Assembly: GCA_023382655.1 (NCBI GenBank)
Contig: JAHDWK010000016.1
Coordinates: 92,531 to 156,530, forward strand
Length of the DNA: 64,000 bases
Source: Anaerolineae bacterium
GTDB lineage: Bacteria; Chloroflexota; Anaerolineae; Promineifilales; Promineifilaceae
Direction: 5' to 3'
Shown: piece after piece, positions 43,831 through 52,347 of the stretch
Position numbering within the stretch: position 1 is the first letter of the stretch
How the letters are laid out: each line of letters opens with the position of its first letter
The notes under the pieces: generated by a model
What the model was told of the DNA's origin: nothing
Seen by the model: the letters and a program-made list of their open reading frames with translations, nothing else
The model's database searches: none
Position numbers and translations under genes: made by a program

Positions 43831-44226
43831 CTAAAGCGAAAGAGCGCCGGCATGAGCAGCGCGAATGGTAGGAATGAGGTGGCTGTTTGCCTGCTGTTTC
43901 AAGATATAAGCGGAAGCGCCACTTTTGCGGGCCTGCTGCACCAACACGTTGTTATGGTGCATGGAAAGCATAATGATGTGCGCGGCGAGGCCCAAAGCGT
44001 TTATTTCCCCGGCGGCGCGAATACCATCGAGTCTAGGCATGGAAACATCCATAACAATCACGTCCGGTTGAGTGCTTTGGGCTAATTGGATGGCTTCACG
44101 GCCGTCTACGGCCGTGCCTACCACCTGCATATCTGGTTCTCTGGCCAACATGGCCACAATGCTCTGGCGCACGATTGCATGATCATCAACCACTAAGATG
44201 CGAATTAATTGCTTCGATATAGGCAT
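43831..44226 (-). CDS. Stand-alone receiver-domain protein (NarL type, no HTH)
   Basis: 131-residue protein that is only a receiver domain: ILVVDDHAIVR, phosphosite in IVMDVSMPRLDG, and Lys in AYILKQQ are intact. It ends (IRAAHAGALSL) exactly where NarL-type proteins enter the linker to the DNA-binding domain, so it has lost or never had an HTH. The ATG at 44226 is preferred over an upstream TTG. It may compete for phosphate or pair with the degenerate regulator encoded downstream (inference). Confidence 0.85.
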   Translation of the reverse strand: MPISKQLIRILVVDDHAIVRQSIVAMLAREPDMQVVGTAVDGREAIQLAQSTQPDVIVMDVSMPRLDGIRAAGEINALGLAAHIIMLSMHHNNVLVQQARKSGASAYILKQQANSHLIPTIRAAHAGALSL

Positions 44227-44310
44227 GATTATAAATACAATTAAGCCTCCCAATAAGCCGGGTTAGGCTACACTATTCTATTGTGACACATACATGCTGT
44301 ATGCCGTATG

Positions 44311-44326
44311 GGGGAAAACCCTACCT
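44311..44326 (-). promoter_or_regulatory. Shared upstream motif AGGTAGGGTTTTCCCC, copy 2
   Basis: Minus-strand copy 84 nt before the receiver-only gene. One base differs from copy 1. Confidence 0.5.
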
Positions 44327-44346
44327 TTTGTGGCTAACAGAGGCGC

Positions 44347-44997
44347 TTACGTGTCTAGCAAAATTAGCCCCTGCTTAATACCTTCCCGAATCAGAGAAGC
44401 CAGATCATTCACTTCTAACTTGGTCATCAGGTTGGCCCGATGTTTTTCCACCGTTTTGACGCTGATGCTTAAAATATCGGCAATGGCGCTGTTGGTATGC
44501 CCTTCGGCTACCAGTTGCAGCACTTCGCGTTCACGTGGGGTGAGTAAATCGGCCACACTCCCGGCTGAGGCATCCGGTGGTGATAACAGCAGGGTCATGA
44601 CGGAATCGGAGATGGTCGGGCTGAGGAACATTTTCCCTTGACTGACAGAACGAACAGCCAGCAGCAGCTCTTCCGTCACGGCATCTTTAAGCAAATAGCC
44701 TTTGACGCCACGACGTAATAACTGCTGTACCATGGTTGTGTCGGCATACATGGAGAGAATGATCACCTGGGTAGGCAGTTTCATATCCACAATGCGTTCG
44801 GCGGCTTGAGCGCCATCCAAACGGGGCATGGAGAGATCCATCACCACCACATCCGGTTTGTGTTGTTCCGTCAGTTGCACGGCTTCCTGCCCGGTGGCGG
44901 CTTCGGCCACAACCTGTACGTCGCCGCTTTGTTCCAACAGCGCCCGAATGCCCTGGCGCACCAAATTGTGATCTTCCGCAATAATGACCCGAATCAT
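44347..44997 (-). CDS. NarL/LiaR-family response regulator
   Basis: 216-residue regulator with an intact receiver (IIAEDHNLVR; phosphosite Asp54 in VVMDLSMP; Lys in GYLLKDA) and a GerE HTH (LTPREREVLQLVAEGHTNSAI; SVKTVEKHRANLMTKLE). The start overlaps the stop of the large histidine kinase by 4 bp, so the two form a translationally coupled two-component pair. The target genes are unknown; nearby YggT, M48 and stress genes are candidates. Confidence 0.93.
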   Translation of the reverse strand: MIRVIIAEDHNLVRQGIRALLEQSGDVQVVAEAATGQEAVQLTEQHKPDVVVMDLSMPRLDGAQAAERIVDMKLPTQVIILSMYADTTMVQQLLRRGVKGYLLKDAVTEELLLAVRSVSQGKMFLSPTISDSVMTLLLSPPDASAGSVADLLTPREREVLQLVAEGHTNSAIADILSISVKTVEKHRANLMTKLEVNDLASLIREGIKQGLILLDT

Positions 44998-47642
44998 GTT
45001 TCTTCTCTTGTATAGGGCACAACGGCCGTCAAACTACTGCCCTGTCCTGGTGTGGATTCGATGTGCAGCCGGCCGTGCACCATTTCCAGCCGCTCTACCA
45101 TTCCTGCCAAACCGGCCCCTTGTGCCGGCAGCGTTTCCTCTATATTTGGCGGCGAAAAACCGTTGCCGTTATCCCTGATCGTCAGCGTGATCATATCCGA
45201 ATCCTGTGTCAACGACACCCATGCCTTTGTGGCCTGGGCGTGTTTGTTGATATTCGTCAATGCTTCCTGAGTCACACGGTATAAGGATAGAGCGGGCAAA
45301 GCTGCCAGCTCCGGCAGCGCCACCCCTGCATAGGTCACGGAAAGAGGTGTGTGTGTCTCAAAATCCTGGCACAATCCGGCCAGCGCCGCATCCAGGCCAA
45401 AGGCGTCCAGACCAGGCGGCCGTAAATTGTGAGAGAGCAGCCGCAAATTGCTCATCGTCTGGTCCGTTAACGCCAATACATCGCTAAGACCCTGCCGAAT
45501 ATCACTTAACTCCTCTGGCACCAGGGAACGAATCAGGTCCAGACTGATTTTTAATGACGTGAGCGATTGGCCTGATTCATCATGCAGCTCACGGGCAATG
45601 CGGGTACGTTCCTTTTCCTGCGCCTGCATTACGCGGCGGGCCATGTGCCGCATCCGTTCTCGTTGTTTTTCGGCCTTTTCCCGTGCCCGGCGCTGGCCGA
45701 CAAAAAGACGGGCATTTTCAATGGCCATGCCGGCCTGTACACCCAGAATTTTTAATAACCGTTCGTCGTCAGCCGTGAAAATGCTGGCGGTGACGCACTG
45801 GACGCTAATGGCGCCGATACGTTTGAAGCGGCTTTCCACCGGGGCCACCAACAGTGAACCAGCATGAACGCCGAGGTATGCGGGCAAACAACGGGGATCA
45901 GTTTGCACATCACTCACATTGACCACCTCTCCCGCGACTATCACGTGACCGGCAATGCCCCCGTCCAAATTGATGAGGTCGGCTTCCGCATGAACTTCCA
46001 GGCCGGCACTGGCGGCCAATTCCAATTGGTTTGTTTTAGGTTGCAGTATATGAATGGTGGCCCAATCTGCATTCGGGATAATGTCTTGAGCAAGATTGGC
46101 AATGAGGCGCAAGAGTTCTTCAAGCTCCAACGTTTCGGTTAAAGCATTGGTGATGGTGATGATGGCGTCCCGTTCACTGAAGCGGCGTTGTAACTGCTCG
46201 TATTGGCGGGCATTGCCCATAGCGATGGCCGTCCAGGCCGCTACCATCTCTAACAGGCGCAAATCTTCTTCGGTAAAGGCAGCCGCATCGCGATGGGTGG
46301 CTTCTAACACGCCCACTCCTTTGTCCCGCCAGCGCAAGGGAACGGCCAACATCGCCTCTGGCCGGTAACCCATCAATTCTTTGATCTTTGGCGATATGCG
46401 GCCGATACATTCATCTCCCTGCAAATGCAGCGAAGCGCCGGTTTGCCATACTTCCCCGGCAACGCTCAGATGAAAAGGCACCCGCAGCCCGCGCATATCG
46501 GGCATGTTGGTCTGATCATTCGCAACGATTTCTAACAGGGGTTCATCCAGTTGTTCTTTATGGACGAAGAGGATAAGGGATTCCGCGCCGATCAACGGCC
46601 GTACCAACGTCAATACCTGGTCGTAAATGAGATCAAAATCCAGGGTGGCGGAGATGGCCTGCCCCACCTCCATCAGCGTCGATAGCTGGCGCACTGTTTG
46701 CGCCAGCTTTAGCTCGACTTCTTTTTGTCTGGTCATGTCTTGGGCCGTGCCATACAGTTTCACAATCTGACCGGCCTGGTCATAAATGGGGCGGCCACAG
46801 GCATGAAGCACCCGTTCGGCGCCGTCAGGGCGGATGATGCGGTGGTAGTAGTCGAAGGCACGGGCATTTTGGTAGGCTTCCTCGATTTTGTGTTGTACAT
46901 AGGCCAGGTCGTCAGGGTGGACACGGGCCAGAAATGCCTCATAGTTGGCTTCAAACTGATTCGAGGAAAGGCCGAAAATGCGGTGTAGTTCTGGTGACCA
47001 GGTTACTTTGTTATGTACCACATCCCATTCCCAATGGCCGATTTGCGCGGTGCGCTGGGCTTCGGCTAACTGTGCTTCGCTTTGCTGCAAACGGGTCAAG
47101 GTTTGCTGGCGCTGCATGGCTAAACCGAGCAGAGTGCTGACGTGCTGGATGATGGAGGTCATGTCGCGGTCAAGGGCGACTGATTCCGGCGAGAAAAACT
47201 CGAGTACGGCCGTGACCTTCCCCCCCACTAACACCGGAAACGCAAAATAAGCCCGAATCCCGCCCTCCGGCATCTGGCGGACAAAGAGGGTTTCCTCACG
47301 CACATCCAATATGGAAACGGCCGTTGCCTCTTGCCACACTTTTCCCACTGTCCCTTCACCGCGCTGGAATTGGGTGGCTTCGCTCAATGCGCGGAAGGGA
47401 GCCGTGGCGGCGGCATCGGCCGTGTACCAGATGCGACCAGAAACCAGAGTGTTGGACGCTTCTGACCAGATGTACAGGTGCCCCAGAGGCCAGCCCATAA
47501 AGCGGCAAATGGCCGCCAATACCTCGGCAAAGGCCACATCCAGCGTCTCTGCCTGGGCAATGGTTAAGGAAATTTGTTGCAGCAGATAGAGGATCTGCTG
47601 CTCATAGGATTGGTCGTCTGAATGGTGATGGTTCTCTTCCAT
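44994..47642 (-). CDS. Multi-sensor histidine kinase (GAF-PAS-GAF-GAF-HisKA_3)
   Basis: Cytoplasmic sensor kinase of 882 residues, without transmembrane segments from the chosen start. Domains in order: GAF, PAS with PAC (HWEWDVVHNKVTWSPEL; FDYYHRIIRPDGAERV), two further GAF domains, then a NarX/LiaS-type phosphoacceptor (ERTRIARELHDESGQSL) and HATPase (ALTNINKHAQAT; IRDNGNGF; GAGLAGMVERL). The start at 47642 has GAGGGG just upstream; a longer frame runs into repeat sequence. It pairs with the following NarL-type regulator. Ligands of the GAF domains are unknown. Confidence 0.92.
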   Translation of the reverse strand: MEENHHHSDDQSYEQQILYLLQQISLTIAQAETLDVAFAEVLAAICRFMGWPLGHLYIWSEASNTLVSGRIWYTADAAATAPFRALSEATQFQRGEGTVGKVWQEATAVSILDVREETLFVRQMPEGGIRAYFAFPVLVGGKVTAVLEFFSPESVALDRDMTSIIQHVSTLLGLAMQRQQTLTRLQQSEAQLAEAQRTAQIGHWEWDVVHNKVTWSPELHRIFGLSSNQFEANYEAFLARVHPDDLAYVQHKIEEAYQNARAFDYYHRIIRPDGAERVLHACGRPIYDQAGQIVKLYGTAQDMTRQKEVELKLAQTVRQLSTLMEVGQAISATLDFDLIYDQVLTLVRPLIGAESLILFVHKEQLDEPLLEIVANDQTNMPDMRGLRVPFHLSVAGEVWQTGASLHLQGDECIGRISPKIKELMGYRPEAMLAVPLRWRDKGVGVLEATHRDAAAFTEEDLRLLEMVAAWTAIAMGNARQYEQLQRRFSERDAIITITNALTETLELEELLRLIANLAQDIIPNADWATIHILQPKTNQLELAASAGLEVHAEADLINLDGGIAGHVIVAGEVVNVSDVQTDPRCLPAYLGVHAGSLLVAPVESRFKRIGAISVQCVTASIFTADDERLLKILGVQAGMAIENARLFVGQRRAREKAEKQRERMRHMARRVMQAQEKERTRIARELHDESGQSLTSLKISLDLIRSLVPEELSDIRQGLSDVLALTDQTMSNLRLLSHNLRPPGLDAFGLDAALAGLCQDFETHTPLSVTYAGVALPELAALPALSLYRVTQEALTNINKHAQATKAWVSLTQDSDMITLTIRDNGNGFSPPNIEETLPAQGAGLAGMVERLEMVHGRLHIESTPGQGSSLTAVVPYTREET

Positions 47643-47726
47643 AATTCCCCTCGCCGAAAATTTTATCTTGATCAGGCAGCAGAGGAAAGGAGCAAACGCT
47701 ATAAGCAGCAACCCAAAATATGACAA

Positions 47727-47792
47727 GTGCCGGCAATTTCGGTAATCCACGCCTGGCGAATAAATTCGCGGCTACACAAAGCGAAGACCGCC
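47727..47792. repeat. Direct repeat flanking a transposase remnant (left)
   Basis: Begins GTGCCGGCAATTTCGGTAAT and ends with GCTACACAAAGCGAAGACCG. The same sequence, with an 8-bp difference in the middle, is at 48343-48400. Confidence 0.85.
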
Positions 47793-47803
47793 ATTTGGAT
47801 TAT

Positions 47804-48352
47804 CTAACTGATATAAAAGCAAGCTTCGCTTACATCTCCCCCAACTGGCCGAGATAAATATCCCCCGACCCGCCGATGCTGCCCAAGCAGGTTGATTGTA
47901 CTATTAACCTGTGGTGCTAGTACCTGATGGCTCACTTTCTTGAAATGACAGACCAGGGTCAACATGGACAAAACCGTTTCGACAATCATGCGGTTGTTCC
48001 ATTCCCCGCGACGACAAAGGCGCAAGTTGTCCGGTTGCCCATCCTTTTTGGAAAAACCGGTGTCGACAAAGATCGCCATGTAGGAGGCATGGTGATTGAC
48101 CAGCTCTTGAAACGCGGTGCCATCATGCATATTGGCTGTGTCCATATCCCAGTCCACAATCAATCCCAGGTTGTTGAGGAGGAAACAGAGCTTGCCACCG
48201 ACAATCCACCGCTGATTGGACAAACTTTTACGTCCCATCTGTTCTTCTGTACGCCCTTCCCGGCGGGGGTGAATCAGTTCAATGCCATACGAATCAGCCA
48301 CGCCGATCAAGGAATGGCCGGCCACAAAGCAAGCCGTCCACTGTGCCGGCAA
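47804..48352 (-). pseudogene. Truncated DDE transposase remnant (IS982/IS4-like)
   Basis: 182 codons covering the catalytic core of a DDE transposase: first Asp in IGVADSYGIELIHP, second Asp in FVDTGFSKKDG and Glu in NRMIVETVLSML. The N-terminal third expected for the family is missing, and the reading frame enters the direct repeat at its 5' end. No terminal inverted repeats were found. It also lies in a stretch almost free of the genome-wide ACGGCCGT octamer, as expected for imported DNA. Not likely to be active. Confidence 0.75.
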
Positions 48353-48400
48353 TTTCGGTAATCCAGGCTAAATTCGCGGCTACACAAAGCGAAGACCGCC
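48343..48400. repeat. Direct repeat flanking a transposase remnant (right)
   Basis: Same orientation and sequence as 47727-47792 apart from a short deletion. It is followed by further hairpin-forming sequence up to about 48480. Confidence 0.85.
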
Positions 48401-48495
48401 TTCGCGGTCTGGCAAAAGTCGGCGCAGTGCCTGCCCTGAGCCTTGTGAAGGGCCGACTTTGCCCTTTGTAACTGCGGTTTCAACCGCCCGGTAAA

Positions 48496-48514
48496 AGTAG
48501 GGTATTTTGCCGGG
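48496..48514 (+). promoter_or_regulatory. Shared upstream motif AAGTAGGGTATTTT, copy 3
   Basis: Plus-strand copy about 97 nt before the YggT-family gene. A second half-site GGTAGGG follows at 48518-48524 and a TACCCAT at 48530-48536, giving an inverted pair resembling NarL-type heptamers. Confidence 0.45.
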
Positions 48515-48611
48515 AATGGTAGGGATTCTACCCATTCTGGCAATGCTTGAAGCCCCTTACGATAGAGCGCAACCTGGGAATATAGCTCAACCAGGAAATG
48601 GAGGTAATGAA

Positions 48612-49034
48612 ATGACATCCATAAATGAATATGAAGGAACGGTCACCTCAAGACAAACATTCGAAGAGGTCAACCCACAACAGGAACCAGATGTGATAGT
48701 AGAAGAAGTTCATCACTACCACCATAGCGACGATAAAGTGGGTTTTTATTCACTCAACAAAGTGGACCGAATCATATGGCTGATCGCCATCATTTTGGAA
48801 ACCTTAATTGGCTTCCGTGTTTTTCTTAAGTTGATCGCCGCTAATCCTGAGAGCGGTTTTGCCAGCTTCGTCTATACCATCACCGCTCCCTTTCTGGCCC
48901 CATTTGCCGGATTAACATCTACCCCTTCAGCCAGCGGGGCGGTCCTGGAAATTTCTTCCATTATTGCTATGGTGGTTTATGCCCTCTTGTTCTGGCTGGC
49001 TGCTTACCTCATTCATCTAATTTGGGGGCGGTAA
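48612..49034 (+). CDS. YggT-family membrane protein
   Basis: 140-residue protein: a hydrophilic N-terminal part with a His-rich patch (EEVHHYHHSDDK), then a YggT-type pair of helices (LIAIILETLIGFRVFLKLI; IIAMVVYALLFWLAAYLIHL) flanking FVYTITAPFLAPFAG. The start at 48612 has GGAGGT upstream; codons upstream to 48507 are excluded. It lies 11 bp before a membrane peptidase gene, in the same unit. Role unknown, often envelope- or osmotic-stress-linked. Confidence 0.85.
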   Translation: MTSINEYEGTVTSRQTFEEVNPQQEPDVIVEEVHHYHHSDDKVGFYSLNKVDRIIWLIAIILETLIGFRVFLKLIAANPESGFASFVYTITAPFLAPFAGLTSTPSASGAVLEISSIIAMVVYALLFWLAAYLIHLIWGR

Positions 49035-49045
49035 AGGAGAGAACT

Positions 49046-49900
49046 ATGTATCGTAGAGTTCCCAACACGAGCAGTAATCGCCGCGGACGCTTCAGCATAG
49101 GGCGCATTCTGGTGGCACTGGTTATTGCTGGCGTTTCACTGTTCACTTACTTTGCCTCCAGCGAATTTAACCCCATTACCGGTGAAACACAGCAGGTGGC
49201 CCTTTCTCCAGACCAGGAGATTGCCATGGGGCTGCAAGCAGCGCCACAAATGGCCCAGATGCATGGTGGCCTGCACCGTGATGAGGATTTGCAAGCATAT
49301 CTGGATGCGGTTTGTGCGCGGTTGATGGATAACAGCGAAGTCAGCCAGACCGATTGGCCCTTTGACTGTCATTTATTGGCCGATAGGGAAACGATCAACG
49401 CCTTTGCTTTGCCCGGCGGGCAGATGTTCATCACGGCGGCGCTGTTTGAACGGCTGGAAACCGAAGGTCAGTTGGCCGGGATCATGGCCCACGAAATGGG
49501 GCATGTGGTCGCCCGCCATGCGGCGGAGCAGTTAGCGGAGCAAAGGCTGGCCCAGGGGTTGAGCGGGGCTGCGGTGATTGCGGCCTATGACCCGGAAAAC
49601 CCGAACAGCGGCCTGACGACCCAACAATTGTCGGCCTTAATCAGCCATCTCGTGACATTGAAGTACGGCCGTGACGACGAACTTCAATCGGATCGTTTAG
49701 GTTTGCAATTTATGGCCGAAGCCGGGTATGACCCCCGCGCGTTGGTGGAAGTGATGGAAATTTTGGCCGAGGCCAGTGGCCCTGGTGGTCAGCCCGAATT
49801 TTTTAGCACCCATCCCAATCCAGATAACCGCATTGAGCGCATCCGGGCAGCCATTGAGTCTTTATATCCCAATGGGGTACCTGCCGGTCTGGAACCATAA
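49046..49900 (+). CDS. M48-family membrane-anchored metallopeptidase
   Basis: 284-residue zinc peptidase with one N-terminal transmembrane helix (about 20-37) and an outside catalytic domain. Zinc site HEMGH (149-153) and downstream third ligand in DDELQSDRLGLQFMAEAGYDP are intact, with the FSTHPNPDNRIERI end motif. This is the BepA/LoiP-like group that degrades misfolded envelope proteins. AAAGGAGAG precedes the ATG at 49046. Co-transcribed with the YggT-like gene. Confidence 0.92.
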   Translation: MYRRVPNTSSNRRGRFSIGRILVALVIAGVSLFTYFASSEFNPITGETQQVALSPDQEIAMGLQAAPQMAQMHGGLHRDEDLQAYLDAVCARLMDNSEVSQTDWPFDCHLLADRETINAFALPGGQMFITAALFERLETEGQLAGIMAHEMGHVVARHAAEQLAEQRLAQGLSGAAVIAAYDPENPNSGLTTQQLSALISHLVTLKYGRDDELQSDRLGLQFMAEAGYDPRALVEVMEILAEASGPGGQPEFFSTHPNPDNRIERIRAAIESLYPNGVPAGLEP

Positions 49901-50009
49901 GGATGTACCCCCTTATGTATCTTCTTTTGTATCTTCACCTATTTATCGTATCGGACACCGCAGCTAACGTTAAGGCAAATTGACGAACAAACAAAAAAAG
50001 GAAAGAACC

Positions 50010-50516
50010 ATGAACCACAATACTTTGAAAGATGTGTATGTTGGACAGTTGAAAGATGTGTATAGCGCGGAGAAGCAGTTGACGGAAGCCTTGCCCCAGA
50101 TGGCCCAGGCGGCGTCAAACCAGAAATTGCGCCAGGCTTTTGAAAACCACCTGACCGAGACGGAAAACCACATGCAAGCTGTGCGCACGATTCTGGATGA
50201 TTTGAATGAAAACCCCACCAGCACCAAATGTAAAGCTATGGCCGGGTTGATTGAAGAGGGTAGTGAGATTGTGCAAAATGGTGGGGATGCAGATGCGCGT
50301 GATGCCGCTTTGATCGTGGCCGCCCAAAAAGTGGAACATTATGAGATTGCCACTTATGGCAGCCTGCGCACCTTTGCCAACTCCCTCGGTTATGACGAAG
50401 CGGCAGAGGTATTACAAAGCATTCTGAATCAGGAATATGCGGCCGACCAGACGCTGGATGACATCGCGATGGGCACGTACAACAGAACTGGTTTGAATGT
50501 TGCCGCGAAAAATTAG
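50010..50516 (+). CDS. Ferritin-like DUF892 (YciF-type) stress protein
   Basis: 168-residue four-helix-bundle protein of the YciE/YciF family: DVYVGQLKDVYSAEKQLTEAL, ENHLTETENHMQAV and AQKVEHYEIATYGSLRTFAN provide the conserved Glu/His residues of a di-iron-like site. Related proteins respond to general stress. The start ATG at 50010 follows AAAGGAAAG. Separate promoter likely in the 109 bp after the peptidase gene. Confidence 0.9.
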   Translation: MNHNTLKDVYVGQLKDVYSAEKQLTEALPQMAQAASNQKLRQAFENHLTETENHMQAVRTILDDLNENPTSTKCKAMAGLIEEGSEIVQNGGDADARDAALIVAAQKVEHYEIATYGSLRTFANSLGYDEAAEVLQSILNQEYAADQTLDDIAMGTYNRTGLNVAAKN

Positions 50517-50602
50517 TCTTTCCGTTGCCTTAATTATTCAAGTGGAGTGTGCCAGTTCCTTTCTGAGGATCGCTCCACAACGTGAGCGGTTGGTTCCTCT
50601 GG

Positions 50603-50666
50603 AGACCTGACAGGTTTTAGACCCGAATAGCATCAAGTTGAACTGGTAAAAGAACCTGTCAGGTCT
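50603..50666. repeat. Palindromic repeat, CCTGACAGG family, long loop
   Basis: Arms AGACCTGACAGGTTTT (50603-50618) and a complement at 50651-50666 separated by 32 nt. Third copy of the family in the window. Confidence 0.75.
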
Positions 50667-50730
50667 GAACGCTTACTGCATAACAATTCAAACTTATCTA
50701 TCAAAAATCAAATTTGTAAAGGAGACAAAC

Positions 50731-50991
50731 ATGTTAGTGAATATCATTTTGTGGATCATTTTAGGTGGTGTGGCCGGGTGGATTGCCAGTATGCTTATGG
50801 GGCGCGATAACCAGATGGGCGCGGTGGCTAACATCATTGTGGGTATTGTAGGCGCTCTCATCGGCGGGTTCTTGTTTAACCTGTTTGGGCTGCCCGGAAA
50901 TACCGGCTTTAACGTGTGGACTTTGCTGGTGGCCATCCTTGGCTCGGTAGTTTTGCTTTTCCTGGTGGGTGTTTTGCGCCGAGCTGCCTGA
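50731..50991 (+). CDS. GlsB/YeaQ/YmgE-family small membrane protein
   Basis: 86-residue protein with three hydrophobic helices and the family glycine pattern (GGVAGWIASMLMG; NIIVGIVGALIGGFLF). Such transglycosylase-associated proteins are induced by stress in other bacteria, but the function is unclear. AAGGAGAC precedes the ATG. A strong terminator follows at 51020. Confidence 0.92.
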   Translation: MLVNIILWIILGGVAGWIASMLMGRDNQMGAVANIIVGIVGALIGGFLFNLFGLPGNTGFNVWTLLVAILGSVVLLFLVGVLRRAA

Positions 50992-51019
50992 TTATTGTAA
51001 GCTGAAGCAAAACCAAATG

Positions 51020-51051
51020 CCCCCACACGGCTTGTGTGGGGGTATTTTTTT
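51020..51051 (+). terminator. Rho-independent terminator after the GlsB-like gene
   Basis: Nine-bp stem CCCCCACAC with complement, five-nt loop, and a run of seven T. Confidence 0.93.
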
Positions 51052-51094
51052 GTGTACAAATACTACAAACGTATTTTCACAGGAATGGACCGCA

Positions 51095-52345
51095 ATGAAG
51101 GATTTTGAAGTTCCGCTGATTCCGACGTGGCAGTTGGTGCTGTGGACGTTGGGGGTAACGGCCGTCATCGGCTGTTTTTGGCTATTATGGCGTTTTCAGG
51201 GGGTGCTTTTGTTGTTGTTGACGGCCGTGATTTTGAGCACGGCCGTCAACCCTGGCGTCCTCTGGCTGGAAAAACGCGGCATTCCCAAACCGGCCGGCAT
51301 CGTGCTTATTTTTGGGCTGATTGGCGGGTTGTGTGGCCTGCTCATCGCCTACAGCCTGCCTGTTTTAGCCGAACAAGGCGCGGCTATCGGCCAGAATCTG
51401 GCCGAAGGTTATCAATCGTTGTACGAGAGTCTCCAACGCCTCCCCAACATTCTGCTCAATCGTTTGCTCCTGGTCCTTCCCGATGAACTGCCGGGGTTAG
51501 GTGGTGGGGGCGAGTTAACCCTGCCCGATACCGATTCGTCCCCGCCAGGGGAGGATGGGCCGGGAAATGGGCTGGTTCGCGGATTGCTTCAGGTGATAGT
51601 GGTGGGCATCCTCACCTTTTATTGGACGTTGGAGGGCGGTCGCCTCAAGCAGGCGGCTTTTCTGCTGGTTCCCCTGCAAAAGCGCGATGAAGCGCGGGAA
51701 TTGGTGCAAGAGATAGAGACGAAGGTGAGCGCCTACCTGCTGGGCCAGGGCATTCTGTGCCTCATCATTGGTGGGTTGGCGTTTGTGGCTTATTCACTTA
51801 TCGGTTTGCCTAATGCCCTGCTGCTGGCAGTTTTTGCCGGATTATTGGAAGCGGTGCCGATTGTGGGGCCGGTGTTGGGGGCGGTACCGGCGCTTATGGT
51901 GGGGCTTTCCATTTCCCCGGCGACGGCGTTGTGGGTCATTCTGGCGACGGCCGTCATCCAGCAGTTGGAGAACAGTTTATTGGTGCCGCGTGTCATGAGC
52001 CGCACCATTGGGGTACGGCCGTTGGTCACACTCCTGGCATTGTTGGCTTTTGGCTCATTGTTTGGCATTTTGGGGGCGCTTATTGCCCTGCCGCTGGCGG
52101 CGGTCATCCAATTATTCGTGGAGCGTTTTTTGCTGGCGCGGGAGAGCCTGGCCGCAAAAGAGCCGGGGCGGGATCGGTGGAGTATGCTGCGGTACGAGAC
52201 AAACCAACTGGTACAAGACGTGCGCAGCCAGGTGCGCCGTAAAGAAGAGACGCCTTCGGCCATCACCGACGAAATGGAGGATGAACTGGAAGCCATTGCC
52301 CTTGATCTGGAAAGTTACCTGGCCGGGCAAGAGGGAGGCGACTGA
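51095..52345 (+). CDS. AI-2E family transporter (first of two)
   Basis: Membrane protein of 416 residues with about eight helices, including IPTWQLVLWTLGVTAVIGCF at the N terminus and the family segments ILLAVFAGLLEAVPIVGPVL-like (LLLAVFAGLLEAVPIVGP) and LVPRVMSRTIGVRPLVTLLA. Relatives include TqsA/PerM-type exporters; the substrate is unknown. The start at 51095 is chosen because the longer frame runs through a terminator. It stands 2 bp before a paralogue. Three ACGGCCGT octamers lie within 89 bp near its 5' end. Confidence 0.88.
   Translation: MKDFEVPLIPTWQLVLWTLGVTAVIGCFWLLWRFQGVLLLLLTAVILSTAVNPGVLWLEKRGIPKPAGIVLIFGLIGGLCGLLIAYSLPVLAEQGAAIGQNLAEGYQSLYESLQRLPNILLNRLLLVLPDELPGLGGGGELTLPDTDSSPPGEDGPGNGLVRGLLQVIVVGILTFYWTLEGGRLKQAAFLLVPLQKRDEARELVQEIETKVSAYLLGQGILCLIIGGLAFVAYSLIGLPNALLLAVFAGLLEAVPIVGPVLGAVPALMVGLSISPATALWVILATAVIQQLENSLLVPRVMSRTIGVRPLVTLLALLAFGSLFGILGALIALPLAAVIQLFVERFLLARESLAAKEPGRDRWSMLRYETNQLVQDVRSQVRRKEETPSAITDEMEDELEAIALDLESYLAGQEGGD
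51158..51246. repeat. Densest cluster of the ACGGCCGT octamer
   Basis: Three copies within 89 bp (51158-51165, 51221-51228, 51239-51246) in the first AI-2E gene. Representative of about 125 copies found by eye through the window, for example at 2218, 4449, 17701-17760, 28618-28985, 44099 and 44109. Confidence 0.9.
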
Positions 52346-52347
52346 CA

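Noticed and set aside
48307..48618. A 103-codon minus-strand open frame beside the transposase remnant
   Set aside because: It is made of repeat and spacer sequence (including the direct repeat) and has no family features.
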